Origin: Erwinia aphidicola | GTDB lineage: Bacteria; Pseudomonadota; Gammaproteobacteria; Enterobacterales; Enterobacteriaceae | Length of the DNA stretch: 64,000 nucleotides | Assembly (NCBI RefSeq): GCF_014773485.1 | Contig: NZ_JACXBP010000003.1 | Coordinates: 310,001-374,000 of the forward strand | Reading direction: 5' to 3' | In this document: positions 28,824 through 38,564 of the stretch, in pieces | How positions within the stretch are numbered: the first letter of the stretch is position 1 | Layout: each line of letters opens with the position of its first letter | Translations under genes and position numbers: made by a program | Notes under the pieces: generated by a model | Databases searched by the model: none | Seen by the model: only the letters and a program-made list of their open reading frames with translations | What the model was told of the DNA's origin: nothing

Positions 28824-30272
28824 TCAGGCCACTTCCTCTACCGGCTTGCCGCCAAAGCGGTCGCGCATAATCTGCTCGATCTCCTCCAGGCTCTTACCTC
28901 TTGTCTCCGGCAGCATCAGCGCCACAAAGGCCAGTGAGCCGATGTTAATGATGGCGAAAATAAAGAAAGTTTTGCTGCCGGCAAACGCCATCAGCGGCGG
29001 GAAGCAGAAAGCGACCAGCGCATTAAAAATCCACTGTAATGACACCGCGGTGCCCGTCAGCGCCCCGCGCAGCTGCATCGGGAACAGTTCGGACATCAGC
29101 AGCCAGTAGACGGGTGAAATGCACATCTGCATAAAGAACAGGAACATCAGAATAAAGGCCAGCGCCAGATAGCTTTGGGTTAGACCGGCTGGCACCAGCG
29201 TCATCACCAGCCCTAACAGCAGCTGAGCGGCGATAACAAAGAACAGCCCGGTCATCAGCATCTTACGGCGTGGGAAGCGGCTAACCGCCCAAATACCCAC
29301 GAAGGTGGCAATCACGGAAACCACACCGTTGCCAATCGTGGCGGCGATAGAGGCGCTGGTTCCCAGCCCGGTCGACTTCAGGATAATCGGCGTGTAGTAC
29401 ATAAAGGCATTGACCCCGGTGAACTGGATAACGAAACCCAGCCCGATGCCGATCATCAACAGGCGCAGCACCCATTTTTCCTTAATCAGGGTCATTACGT
29501 CCGGCCCACGCTCGGCCTTACGCGCCTGCTTTTTCATCTCGCGCATCTCCTTACGCACCTCTCGCGGAGTTTCACGCAGGTACTTCAGGATGTTTTTTGC
29601 CTCCTGCAGTCGCCCTTCGGCCACCATCCAGTGCGGGGATGCCGGAACAAAGAAGGTGCCGATAAACAGCAGCAGGCCGGGGATCATGGCGATGGCCAGC
29701 ATATAGCGCCACAGGTGTTCGTCATGCAGCAGATAGCTGAGCAGCGTGCTGGCAACGTAGGCCACCAGCTGGCCGGTGACAATCATCAGCTCATTACGGC
29801 TCACCAGTGGAGCCCTTAATTTCGGACCGGCGATCTCAGCAATAAACACCGGCACGGTGGCCGACCCGCCGCCAACGGCGATACCGAGCAGAAAACGCAT
29901 CGCCACCATCACCGAAATCGACGGTGCAAGAGCGGTACCGAGGGAGCCGGCAACAAACAGCACGGCGAGGCTGCGTAGCGTGATGCGGCGGCCAAACTTG
30001 TCGGAGAAGAAACCACTGAGGAAGGAACCGAGCGCGGCGCCAAACACCAGTGAAGAGGCGACCAGCCCTTCAGTAAACGAGTTTAAGCCCAGCCCGCCCT
30101 GTGCCGCAGGCGCGGACATATAGGGTAAAGCCCCGGAGATAATACCGGTGTCGTAACCAAAGGCCAGCGCACCCATTGTGGCGACCAGCACCACAAAGAA
30201 AATTCGCTGTTTAACAATCGTCGCGCGCGAAGACCCATCGGCTTCAGATGAGTCTGGGGAGGTTATGTTCAT
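28824..30272 (-). CDS. Sugar porter family MFS transporter
   Basis: 482 residues, twelve helices. Sugar-porter signatures: FGYDTGIISGALPYM in TM1, DKFGRR after TM2, the central loop with RKEMREMKKQARKAERG, QFTGVNAFMYY in TM7, and PETRGKSLEEIEQ at the C-terminus. These match proton-linked sugar or polyol symporters (XylE/GalP/inositol type). The sugar is not determinable. Monocistronic, on the minus strand next to a rhodanese gene. Confidence 0.92.
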   Translation of the reverse strand: MNITSPDSSEADGSSRATIVKQRIFFVVLVATMGALAFGYDTGIISGALPYMSAPAAQGGLGLNSFTEGLVASSLVFGAALGSFLSGFFSDKFGRRITLRSLAVLFVAGSLGTALAPSISVMVAMRFLLGIAVGGGSATVPVFIAEIAGPKLRAPLVSRNELMIVTGQLVAYVASTLLSYLLHDEHLWRYMLAIAMIPGLLLFIGTFFVPASPHWMVAEGRLQEAKNILKYLRETPREVRKEMREMKKQARKAERGPDVMTLIKEKWVLRLLMIGIGLGFVIQFTGVNAFMYYTPIILKSTGLGTSASIAATIGNGVVSVIATFVGIWAVSRFPRRKMLMTGLFFVIAAQLLLGLVMTLVPAGLTQSYLALAFILMFLFFMQMCISPVYWLLMSELFPMQLRGALTGTAVSLQWIFNALVAFCFPPLMAFAGSKTFFIFAIINIGSLAFVALMLPETRGKSLEEIEQIMRDRFGGKPVEEVA

Positions 30273-30393
30273 ATGATCCCTGAATAAGAAGAAAAGTCTG
30301 TGGCGCTCACATTTATTGTGAAAAAGGCGCTAAACGGTGAGTCGCGCAAAAAGTGTAGACTCCGTCACAGTTTTCGACAAATTCAAAAGTCAT

Positions 30394-30846
30394 TTAACAT
30401 CCGCAGTCGGTTAGCGCGGCAGCGGCGGGCCACTGCCCCGCATTATCTCCTGTCACGATCGGATGGCTATCGCGCTGCCAAAAATCCAGCCCGCCAATCA
30501 GCTCTTTCACTTGAAAACCCGCTGCAGCCAGCTTCCAGGCTCCTTTAGTCGAACCGTTACAGCCAATGCCGTCACAGTAAGTGATATACACCTTTTCGCG
30601 CGCCAGTTCGGCCAGGGTTTCTGCCGTCATGGTGCGATGGGGAAAGCTGAGCGCCCCGGCTATATGGCCGGCGCGGTACTGCTCTGCGGAGCGCACATCC
30701 AGCACTACAATTGCCGCGACGCCCGCAGCCAGGTCCTGCGCCACATCCCAGGCATCGGCGTAATGCGCCAGTTTGTCACGCAGCCACGCTTCACTCTGCG
30801 CGGGGGATGGCGGGGGAAACTGTAAAACGGCTGAAAAGGGGGTCAT
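30394..30846 (-). CDS. Rhodanese-like domain protein
   Basis: 150 residues, one rhodanese domain (about 30-135). VLDVRSAEQYRAGHIAGALSFPHRTM is the conserved CH2A/B region. The active loop is TYCDGIGCNGSTKGAWKL with the candidate catalytic Cys in YCDG. Moves sulfur or acts in redox handling; substrate unknown. The C-terminal CGC is unusual. Divergent from the MocR regulator, with which it shares a promoter region containing an inverted repeat. Confidence 0.88.
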   Translation of the reverse strand: MTPFSAVLQFPPPSPAQSEAWLRDKLAHYADAWDVAQDLAAGVAAIVVLDVRSAEQYRAGHIAGALSFPHRTMTAETLAELAREKVYITYCDGIGCNGSTKGAWKLAAAGFQVKELIGGLDFWQRDSHPIVTGDNAGQWPAAAALTDCGC

Positions 30847-30887
30847 CTCATGCTCCGGTTCGGGTTAATGGTGTTATCTTAATGCAG

Positions 30888-30911
30888 ATGGGTCTTAACC
30901 ATAAGACCCAT
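30888..30911. promoter_or_regulatory. Perfect inverted repeat between rhodanese and MocR genes
   Basis: ATGGGTCTTA (30888-30897) and TAAGACCCAT (30902-30911) are exactly complementary over a four-base centre. They lie 24 bases before the MocR start and 42 bases before the rhodanese start, a likely operator for the MocR protein. Confidence 0.65.
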
Positions 30912-30934
30912 TAAGCCACTACGATAAGGCCAAT

Positions 30935-32383
30935 ATGCCCACTGTTACCGTGCCGTTTCCTGCTCTATTTAGTCGTCAGAATGCCACCACCCTGCGCGAG
31001 AAAGTGTGCGCGATGCTGCGTCAGGCCATCGTCGACGGCTCACTGCCAACCGCGGTACGCCTGCCCTCTTCTCGCGTGCTGGCCAGGGATTTGTCGCTGT
31101 CGCGCATCACGGTTGAAGCAGCTTACAGCCAGCTGGAGAGTGAAGGCTATTTGACGCGCCAGACCGGGCGCGGAACGTTTGTCGCTGTTGCGCCCGTGCT
31201 GTCGACGCGCCGCCGCCCGCCCGCGGTTGCCCCGCTTCTTTCCCTGCGCGGGCAGCAGATCGTCGCCGACGGCGGCTGTGAAGATCCGCTGTTTCCTCAA
31301 GCGTTTGCAGCCGGATCGCCAGACCTGCGCGCGTTCCCTCAGCGGATATGGCGCAGACTGACGCAGCAGCGCCTGCGGCTGGATGGCGAAAGCCTGATGC
31401 GCTATGGCGATCCGCTCGGCCTGCCGGCGCTGCGCCAGGCGGTGGCGCACTATCTGGCGCAGTCTCGCGGGGTGCGCTGCCACGCTGAACAGGTGGTGAT
31501 CCTCACAAGTTCCCAACAGGCACTGCAGATGATCGCCCTGCTGCTGTGCGATAGCGGTGACAGCGTCTGGATGGAGGATCCGGGCTATCTCGGGGCCTGG
31601 CAGGCGTTTAGCAGCAGCGGCGCGCAGGTCCGCGGCATCGCTTGCGATGAGAGTGGCGCGATGATTCCGGGCGGAGATGCGCCAAAGCTGGTGTATCTCA
31701 CGCCATCCCATCAATATCCCACCGGCGTGACGCTAGCGCTGGAGCGGCGCCTGGCGTGGCTGGCTTTTGCCCGCCAACAGCAGTGCTGGCTGATAGAAGA
31801 TGATTATGATAGCGAATTTCACTACGACCAGCGCCCGATGCCCGCCTTGCAGGGTCTGGAAGAGGATGCCCGGGTGCTGTATCTCGGCACCTTCTCCAAA
31901 GTGCTGTTTCCCTCTTTGCGGCTGGCGTATCTGGTGGTGCCCGATGCATTAATCGAACCATTACGCCGCCTGCGCAGCATTATCGACGGGCACAGCGCGC
32001 AGCTGATGCAGGCGGTGACGGCAGATTTTATTCACCACGGTCACTTTGCCGCGCACCTGCGCCTGATGCGCCAGCTGTATGCCAGCCGACGCAATCTGCT
32101 GGTCAATGAGGTGAATGATAAACTCGCCGATCGCCTTACGCTATTCCCACATCAGGGCGGTTTACAGCTGGCGGTCGGGCTGAAAATGGGCAGTGAACAG
32201 CAGCTGACGCAGCAGGCAGCACAGCACGGCCTGCTGCTACCGCGCCTGTCGCCGCTTTATCAGCAGCAGCCAGCGCAGGCGGGCTGGATGCTGGGATATT
32301 CAGCCCTGCAGCCGGCGGAGATCGTCCAGGCAGTGACCCGGCTTAGCCGCCTGGATTGGTCAGCCCCGCGCGGGCAAAGCTGA
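30935..32383 (+). CDS. MocR-type GntR regulator with aminotransferase domain
   Basis: 482 residues. An N-terminal GntR wHTH (about 15-80, [19 protein letters not shown]...[28 protein letters not shown]) is fused to a fold type I aminotransferase domain (about 120-480). The PLP lysine is in [18 protein letters not shown], and the cofactor Asp in [11 protein letters not shown]. Controls the divergent rhodanese gene or itself (inferred). Its last 41 bases overlap the 3' end of yfcJ on the other strand. Confidence 0.92.
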   Translation: MPTVTVPFPALFSRQNATTLREKVCAMLRQAIVDGSLPTAVRLPSSRVLARDLSLSRITVEAAYSQLESEGYLTRQTGRGTFVAVAPVLSTRRRPPAVAPLLSLRGQQIVADGGCEDPLFPQAFAAGSPDLRAFPQRIWRRLTQQRLRLDGESLMRYGDPLGLPALRQAVAHYLAQSRGVRCHAEQVVILTSSQQALQMIALLLCDSGDSVWMEDPGYLGAWQAFSSSGAQVRGIACDESGAMIPGGDAPKLVYLTPSHQYPTGVTLALERRLAWLAFARQQQCWLIEDDYDSEFHYDQRPMPALQGLEEDARVLYLGTFSKVLFPSLRLAYLVVPDALIEPLRRLRSIIDGHSAQLMQAVTADFIHHGHFAAHLRLMRQLYASRRNLLVNEVNDKLADRLTLFPHQGGLQLAVGLKMGSEQQLTQQAAQHGLLLPRLSPLYQQQPAQAGWMLGYSALQPAEIVQAVTRLSRLDWSAPRGQS

Positions 32384-33536
32384 AGGTGACGGCAATACCC
32401 AGCGCGGCGCAGACCGCTCCGGCAATGTACACCGAACCGTAGCCGAGACCGGTGGCCAGCAGCCCGGTAAGCGGGCCGGTGATGCCATAAGCGATATCCT
32501 GAAACGCCGAAAAACCGCCTAGCGCGGTGCCACGCACCTGCGGCGCCACCCGTTTTAGCACCTCAACTCCCAGCGCCGGGAACACCAGCGAACAGCCGCA
32601 GCCGGTCAAAGCCGCCCCTGCCAGGGCTATCCAGCCGTTCGGGGCCATGCCGAGCAGCAGCAGGCCAAGCGCTTCCACCGTCAATGAAATCAGCGCCACG
32701 CGCGTACCACCCAGCCGATCCGGCAGGCCGCCAAACAGCACGCGCACCAGCACAAAGGCTACGCCAAACGCGGTTAAAGCAAACCCGGCATTGCCCCACT
32801 GGCGATCGGCGAAATAGAGCGAGGTGAAGGTGCCAATCACCGCAAAGCCTGCCCCCTGAAGTGCCAACGCAGATCCCGGCTGTGCAATCTGCCCAACCAC
32901 TTTCCACAGTGACGGTCGCTCACCACCGTGTACCGGTACGGTGCGCACGCCAAGGTTGAACAGCAGCGCCGCCAGCGGCAGCAGAATAGTGGCAATGCCC
33001 AGCAGTGCAAAACCGCCGTGGCTGTATAACAGCAGCCCGAGCGGTGCTCCTGCAGCCAGCGCGCCATAAATGGCCATGCCGTTCCACGACATCACCTGGC
33101 CGCCGCGCGTCGCGCCCACCAGCCCCATGCCCCAGGTCAGATTGCCGGTCAGCAGCTGGCTTTCACCAAAGCCCAGCAGCAGGCGCCCGGCCACCAGCAG
33201 GGCAAATTTAGCCATTACCGGCAGCGGCAGCAGTGCCGCCAGCAGATAGGCAACCCCAACCAGCGCCAGCGCCAGCATGCCCTGTAGCGTTGAGCGTTTT
33301 GCCCCGCGCTGATCGGCCAGCCTTCCGGCATAGCCACGCGTTAGCAGCGTGGCAAAAAACTGGATGCCTACCGCAACGCCCACCAGAAAGTTGTTCAGCC
33401 CCAGCACCTGGTGCACATAAAGCGGGATCACCGGCAGCGCGAGGCCCGCCGTCAGGTAGGTGAGAAATACGGCAAATGAGATGCGCGCCAGCGCAGTCGT
33501 GGCCTGCGCCGGGCGTTGGTCGATACGGCTGGACAT
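32343..33536 (-). CDS. yfcJ: MFS transporter YfcJ
   Basis: 397 residues, start ATG 33536 after GGAGGAG; an upstream in-frame start adds 14 non-conserved residues. Twelve helices; [42 protein letters not shown] and [15 protein letters not shown] match E. coli YfcJ, a drug/metabolite exporter of uncertain substrate. In E. coli yfcJ lies next to flk and fabB, which supports orthology. Confidence 0.92.
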   Translation of the reverse strand: MSSRIDQRPAQATTALARISFAVFLTYLTAGLALPVIPLYVHQVLGLNNFLVGVAVGIQFFATLLTRGYAGRLADQRGAKRSTLQGMLALALVGVAYLLAALLPLPVMAKFALLVAGRLLLGFGESQLLTGNLTWGMGLVGATRGGQVMSWNGMAIYGALAAGAPLGLLLYSHGGFALLGIATILLPLAALLFNLGVRTVPVHGGERPSLWKVVGQIAQPGSALALQGAGFAVIGTFTSLYFADRQWGNAGFALTAFGVAFVLVRVLFGGLPDRLGGTRVALISLTVEALGLLLLGMAPNGWIALAGAALTGCGCSLVFPALGVEVLKRVAPQVRGTALGGFSAFQDIAYGITGPLTGLLATGLGYGSVYIAGAVCAALGIAVTFSFARAGLTNPGG

Positions 33537-34077
33537 CGTTAACTCCTCCTGAGAGAACCGGGGCACGGCCTGTGCCACAGATGGTTATGGAATTTTATTT
33601 TCAAAGGCAACCAGAGTGGCTAAATAGTTTCAAATCGTCAACGCAATTAACCGCCCGCGCTGGAATGTAACCCAGTTACGTGCCTTATTACCTGCGGTAG
33701 CTAAACAACCAGACCAGGCTCAGGCATAAAATCGCGATATGCGCCGCATTTCGCTGACAAAAATAGCGGCTGTTTGAGATTAGAGTACCACTTTCACTCA
33801 GGCCGGGATGCGCCCTGCAGGTAATTGTTACCAAAATGATAACAGGAAAAAAAATTAACAATTAAGAAACAATAAGATCTCAGTAAACTTCCTACAATCA
33901 CGCCTAAAATAACAAGCTATTAACATAATTGACTACATAATTTAACTTTAAAGGTCACCGATCACACTTTCTATCATTGCCCACTTCTTCGCCAAAATCT
34001 TATTGCTATCGTGAGCCGGTGGTGAAATCCACCTTCATACCTGACGAAAACAACGATCTGGATAACAAGGTACTGCT
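33537..34077 (+). other. Long leader/promoter region of the sugar operon
   Basis: 541 bases without a gene. Rather AT-rich from 33840 to 34000. It holds an operator-like inverted repeat (listed), a hairpin GGCAC...GTGCC near 33562-33576 close to the yfcJ start, and GGTGG...CCACC near 34020-34033. I looked for a CRP site; only a right half (ATCACA, 33961-33966) is seen. Confidence 0.55.
33826..33844. promoter_or_regulatory. Operator-like inverted repeat before the sugar operon
   Basis: TGTTACCAAAATGATAACA: TGTTACCA and TGATAACA match in 7 of 8 positions around a three-base centre, typical of LacI- or DeoR-type sugar repressors. It is about 230 bases before the first gene. No regulator is encoded in the operon, so the repressor must be elsewhere. 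Confidence 0.5.
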
Positions 34078-35064
34078 ATGAAATTTAACCTCGCGTTACT
34101 CAATGCATGTGTCGTATCCGCCTGCATGTTATTAGCAACACCCGTGCTGGCAGCAGAAAAACATGATATCGCCGTCGTGGCAAAAGTCACAGGCATTCCG
34201 TGGTTTACCCGGATGGCGGTGGGCGTGGACGAAGCGGCGAAAAAGCTCGACGTCAATGCTTACCAGGTTGGCGGCTCCACGGCCGATCCGGCGCAGCAGG
34301 TAAAGGTGATTGAGGACCTGATCGCCAAAAAAGTCGACGCAATCATCGTGGTGCCCAATGACGCCAAAGTCCTTGAGCCCGTGCTGAAAAAAGCGCGTGA
34401 CCAGGGCATCGTCGTGCTGACCCATGAATCCCCGGACCAGCAGATTGGTCAGTGGGATATTGAAACCATCGACAGCACCAAATATGCCGAAAAGAATATG
34501 GATGAGCTGGCGAGCGCGATGGGTGGCAAGGGCGGATACGCCATTTACGTTGGCTCACTGACCGTGCCGCTGCACAATGCCTGGGCCGATGCGGCCATCA
34601 AATACCAGAAAGAGAAATACCCGGAAATGCACGAAGTGACCGCGCGCCTGCCGGTGGCGGAGAGCATCGACAAATCCTATGCCACTACGCTCGACCTGAT
34701 GCGCACCTACCCTGACCTCAAGGGCATCATCGGTTTTGGCTCGCTTGGCCCAATCGGTGCCGGACAGGCGGTGAAAAGTAAACGGGCGAAAAACAAGATC
34801 GCCGTGGTGGGTATCGCGATGCCAGCTCAGGCTGCGCCTTATCTGATGAGTGGCGATATCAAAAAAGCCCTGCTGTGGGATCCAAAAGATGCCGGTTTCG
34901 CCCTGGTCAGCCTGGCGGATCAGCTGCTGGATGGCAAACAGGTGACGCCTGACCTGACCATCGACGGCCTGGGCAAAGCGGATGTTGATATGCAGCATCA
35001 CGTTATCCGCTTCAACCGCATTCTGGAAGTGACCAAAGATAACGCTAAATCCCTCGGTTTTTGA
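34078..35064 (+). CDS. Periplasmic sugar-binding protein (LsrB/RbsB-like)
   Basis: 328 residues. ATG 34078 with AAGG seven bases upstream. Signal peptide MKFNLALLNACVVSACMLLATPVLA. Type I periplasmic binding fold: VVAKVTGIPWFTRMAVGVDEAAKKL, QQVKVIEDLIAKKVDAIIVVPND and HESPDQ resemble LsrB and RhaS-type proteins rather than RbsB. It captures a sugar for the CUT2-type transporter encoded next. Confidence 0.92.
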   Translation: MKFNLALLNACVVSACMLLATPVLAAEKHDIAVVAKVTGIPWFTRMAVGVDEAAKKLDVNAYQVGGSTADPAQQVKVIEDLIAKKVDAIIVVPNDAKVLEPVLKKARDQGIVVLTHESPDQQIGQWDIETIDSTKYAEKNMDELASAMGGKGGYAIYVGSLTVPLHNAWADAAIKYQKEKYPEMHEVTARLPVAESIDKSYATTLDLMRTYPDLKGIIGFGSLGPIGAGQAVKSKRAKNKIAVVGIAMPAQAAPYLMSGDIKKALLWDPKDAGFALVSLADQLLDGKQVTPDLTIDGLGKADVDMQHHVIRFNRILEVTKDNAKSLGF

Positions 35065-35112
35065 TTGTTTCGGGCCGGCGACTGTCGGCCCTCACCCACT
35101 CCAGGGCGATGA

Positions 35113-36615
35113 ATGATGGCCACACAAACTCCTTTTATATCGTTGGAAAAAATCAGCAAATCGTTTCCCGGCGTGCGTGCGCTGGATAACGTCACGCTGA
35201 CGCTGAACCGCGGCGAAGTACACTGCCTGGCCGGGCAAAACGGCTGTGGCAAAAGTACCCTGATCAAAGTCATTTCCGGGGTATATCACCCCGACAAAGG
35301 CTCGCATATCAGCGTTGACGGCAAGCGCTTTAACCAGCTCAGCCCTGCCCTGTCGGCGTATTACGGCGTGCAGGTGATCTACCAGGATCTGTCGCTGTTT
35401 CCCAATTTATCGGTGATGGAGAACATCGCGGTCCACCGCTATCTGCCGGGCGGCAGCTTCTGGGTGAATCGCCGTGCCATGCGCCAGCTGGCGCTGGAGA
35501 CCATGCAGCGTATCGGCGTTAGTCTCGACCCGGCGCGCAAAGTAGAAAAACTGTCGATCGCCGACCGGCAGCTGGTGGCGATCTGCCGGGCGCTGGCCGC
35601 CGATGCCAGCCTGGTGATCATGGATGAGCCCACCGCCTCACTGACGCGCCATGAGGTTAATGGCCTGCTGCGCGTGGTGCGTGAGCTAAAGGCCGCCGGG
35701 ATCTGCGTGGTGTTCGTCAGCCATAAGCTGGATGAGGTGATGGAGGTTTCGGACCGCATCAGCGTGATCCGCGACGGCAAGCTGGTCGGCACCTATGCCG
35801 CCAGTGAACTGGACGGTGATGAACTGGCGTTCCTGATGACCGGCCAGCGTTTCAGCTTCAACCACCTGCCGGAGCGGGCCGACCGCAGCGAAACCCCGCT
35901 GCTGGAAGTGCGCAACCTCTCGCGGCGCAACCAGTATCAGCAGATTAACCTGCAGCTAAGACGCGGCGAGATCACCGCCATCGTCGGCCTGCTGGGTGCC
36001 GGGCGCACCGAGCTTTGCCTGTCGCTGTTTGGCCTTTCGCGCCCGGACAGCGGCGAAATGCTGATAGACGGTAAGTCAGTCAGGCTGCGCCATAATCGCG
36101 ACGCTATCCGCCACGGCATTGCTTACGTTTCGGAAGATCGTCAGAGCGAAGGGCTGATTATGCCGCAGTCGATCTTCGACAACCTGCTGGTGCCGGTGTT
36201 TGGCCGCCTGCGCGGTCGACTCGGCTTGATGGATCGCACGCAGGCGCGCCACCAGGTGGCCTCACTCATCCGCGAGCTCAATATCAAAGTGTCCGACAGC
36301 CAGCTGCCGGTTCAAACGCTTTCCGGCGGCAACGCCCAGCGCGTGGCGATCGGTAAATGGGTGGCGACGCAGCCCAAAGTGCTGATCCTCGACTCGCCGA
36401 CCGTCGGCGTCGATATTGCTAATAAAGAGGGGATCTATCGCATTGCCCGCGAGCTGGCCGATTCCGGTATGGCGGTGCTGATGATATGCGATGAGATCCC
36501 GGAAGCTTACTACAACAGTCATCGCGTACTGGTGATGCGCAAAGGCGAGCTGGTTGCCAGCTTCGCGCCCCATCAGTGCAGCGAAGAGGAGATTGCCGGG
36601 GTGGTTAATGAATAG
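35113..36615 (+). CDS. Sugar ABC transporter ATPase, CUT2 type (RbsA-like)
   Basis: 500 residues, two ATPase halves. The first (about 5-245) has Walker A GQNGCGKST, the weak signature LSIADRQ and Walker B VIMDEPTAS. The second (about 260-500) has a degenerate Walker A (GLLGAGRTE) and an intact signature LSGGNAQRVAIGKW. This one-active, one-degenerate pattern is normal for the CUT2 family. Starts at ATG 35113 or 35116 after AGGG. Confidence 0.95.
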   Translation: MMATQTPFISLEKISKSFPGVRALDNVTLTLNRGEVHCLAGQNGCGKSTLIKVISGVYHPDKGSHISVDGKRFNQLSPALSAYYGVQVIYQDLSLFPNLSVMENIAVHRYLPGGSFWVNRRAMRQLALETMQRIGVSLDPARKVEKLSIADRQLVAICRALAADASLVIMDEPTASLTRHEVNGLLRVVRELKAAGICVVFVSHKLDEVMEVSDRISVIRDGKLVGTYAASELDGDELAFLMTGQRFSFNHLPERADRSETPLLEVRNLSRRNQYQQINLQLRRGEITAIVGLLGAGRTELCLSLFGLSRPDSGEMLIDGKSVRLRHNRDAIRHGIAYVSEDRQSEGLIMPQSIFDNLLVPVFGRLRGRLGLMDRTQARHQVASLIRELNIKVSDSQLPVQTLSGGNAQRVAIGKWVATQPKVLILDSPTVGVDIANKEGIYRIARELADSGMAVLMICDEIPEAYYNSHRVLVMRKGELVASFAPHQCSEEEIAGVVNE

Positions 36616-37594
36616 CAAGCTGCGTCACTTGATCAGCCACCATGAGTTCTGGCTGGGTCTGTTAATTGTCCTGCTGGCGCTGGGACTAAGCCTGCGCACC
36701 AGCGAATTTCTCACTCTCGGCAACCTGACCGACGTGGCCACCAGCTATGCCATTCTCGGCATTCTCGCCTGCGGCCTGTTTGTGGTGCTGATCGCCGGAG
36801 GCATCGATATCTCCTTCCCGGCGATGACCGCCATCGCGCAGTACGTGATGGCCAGCACCCTGCTGGCGCACGGCGGCAATTTCTTCAGCGCCTTTGCCAT
36901 TGCCATCGGCTGCGGGCTGCTGCTCGGCATGGTTAACGGGCTGCTGGTATACCTGCTGAGGGTGCCGGCAATTATTATCACCATCGCCACGCTCAACCTG
37001 TTCTATGGCCTGCTGGTGTGGATAACCAACGGCACCTGGCTGTACGGCTTCCCGGAATGGTTTATGAACGGCATTAACTGGCTCTCCTTTACCGCTTCGG
37101 ACGGCTATGAATATGGCCTGACGCTGCCGCTGCTTTGCCTGCTGGGCGTCTTTGTGCTGACCGGTGTGCTGATGAACTTTACCCGCTTCGGGCGGCAGAT
37201 CTACGCGATGGGCGGTAACCGCGAATCCGCTTCGCGCCTCGGCATCAACCTGCGCAGCCTGCATCTGGCGGTTTACGGATATATGGGCGTGCTGGCGGGC
37301 GTCGCGGCCGTGGTTCAGGCACAGACCACGCAGTCGGTAGCACCGAACTCGCTGGTCGGCTACGAGCTGACGGTGCTGGCGGCGGTCGTGCTGGGAGGAG
37401 CCAGTATGAGCGGCGGGCGAGGAACGCTGATTGGTACCCTGCTCGGCGTATTACTACTGGCCTTTCTGCAAAACGGCCTGACGCTGATGGCGGTGTCATC
37501 CTACTGGCACATGGTGTTCAGCGGAGTGATTATTCTGGTGAGCGTCAGCGCGACGGCGTGGAACGAGAAACACCAGCTGGCGAAGGGGAACTGA
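36608..37594 (+). CDS. Sugar ABC transporter permease 1 (RbsC-like)
   Basis: 328 residues from ATG 36608, which overlaps the end of the ATPase gene by eight bases. About nine or ten helices of the BPD_transp_2 family; FVVLIAGGIDISFPAMTAIAQYV and GRQIYAMGGNRESASRLGIN are conserved. It pairs with the second permease to form a heterodimer, as LsrC/LsrD do. Confidence 0.94.
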   Translation: MNSKLRHLISHHEFWLGLLIVLLALGLSLRTSEFLTLGNLTDVATSYAILGILACGLFVVLIAGGIDISFPAMTAIAQYVMASTLLAHGGNFFSAFAIAIGCGLLLGMVNGLLVYLLRVPAIIITIATLNLFYGLLVWITNGTWLYGFPEWFMNGINWLSFTASDGYEYGLTLPLLCLLGVFVLTGVLMNFTRFGRQIYAMGGNRESASRLGINLRSLHLAVYGYMGVLAGVAAVVQAQTTQSVAPNSLVGYELTVLAAVVLGGASMSGGRGTLIGTLLGVLLLAFLQNGLTLMAVSSYWHMVFSGVIILVSVSATAWNEKHQLAKGN

Positions 37595-37595
37595 G

Positions 37596-38549
37596 ATGCA
37601 GACATTACTGAATAAACTGCCGGGCGACCGCATCATCCGGCTGCAGCTGCTGATGATGGTGGTGGTGCTGGCGCTGTTTTCCCTGACGCTTGGCGGACGC
37701 TTCTTTAGCAACGGCAACTTTCAGTCTATCGCCAGCCAGCTGCCGGTGCTGGGGCTGCTGGCATTAGGCATGGCAGTGACCATGCTGACCGGCGGCATTA
37801 ATCTATCGATTATTGCCAGTGCCAATGCCTGCTCGCTGGTGATGGCGGCACTGATTGTCGCCCATCCGGAACAGCCGCTGTGGCTGGCCCTGGCGCTGCT
37901 GGCCGGCCTGCTGACGGCCGTGGCGATTGGCGTGCTTAACGGTGTGCTGATTGCAGTGGTGGGCGTTTCGCCAATTCTGGCAACGCTCGGCACCATGACG
38001 TTGATTGCCGGGCTGAATATCCTGCTGTCGAACGGTGCGGTAATCTCTGGCTTCCCGCCGCTGATCCAGATGCTCGGCAACGGGGATATCGCCGGCATCC
38101 CGCTCTCGCTGTTGATCTTCCTGCTGGTCGCTGCGCTGGTGTGGCTGCTGCTGGAACGCACCACGCTCGGGCGCAGCATTCTGCTCATCGGGTCGAATGA
38201 GAAGGCCACGCGCTTTAGCGGGGTGAACACCACCCGCGTGATTATCACCGTGTATGTCCTCTCCGCGTTGATGAGCTGGGGAGCCGCGCTGCTGATGATG
38301 TCGATGTTTAACTCTGCCAAGGCAGGTTATGGCGAGTCATGGCTGCTGGTCACCATCCTCGCCTCCGTGCTCGGCGGCATCAATCCTGACGGCGGCTTTG
38401 GCCGTATTCCCGGGCTGGTGCTGGCGCTGATTGTGTTACAGATGATTGAAAGTGGACTGAATCTGCTGGGGGTGAGTAGCTACCTCACCATGGCACTTTG
38501 GGGTGGCGTACTGATCCTGTTTATTGCGTTGCAAAATCGCAGAACCTGA
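37596..38549 (+). CDS. Sugar ABC transporter permease 2 (RbsC-like)
   Basis: 317 residues, start one base after the previous stop. Conserved GMAVTMLTGGINLSIIASANACSL and GRSILLIGSNEKATRFSGVN. Second subunit of the heterodimeric channel. Confidence 0.94.
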   Translation: MQTLLNKLPGDRIIRLQLLMMVVVLALFSLTLGGRFFSNGNFQSIASQLPVLGLLALGMAVTMLTGGINLSIIASANACSLVMAALIVAHPEQPLWLALALLAGLLTAVAIGVLNGVLIAVVGVSPILATLGTMTLIAGLNILLSNGAVISGFPPLIQMLGNGDIAGIPLSLLIFLLVAALVWLLLERTTLGRSILLIGSNEKATRFSGVNTTRVIITVYVLSALMSWGAALLMMSMFNSAKAGYGESWLLVTILASVLGGINPDGGFGRIPGLVLALIVLQMIESGLNLLGVSSYLTMALWGGVLILFIALQNRRT

Positions 38550-38564
38550 CGACTGAGGATAAAA

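Noticed and set aside
33940..33970. CRP site before the sugar operon
   Set aside because: Only the right half ATCACA is present; the left half TGTGA at the required spacing is not.
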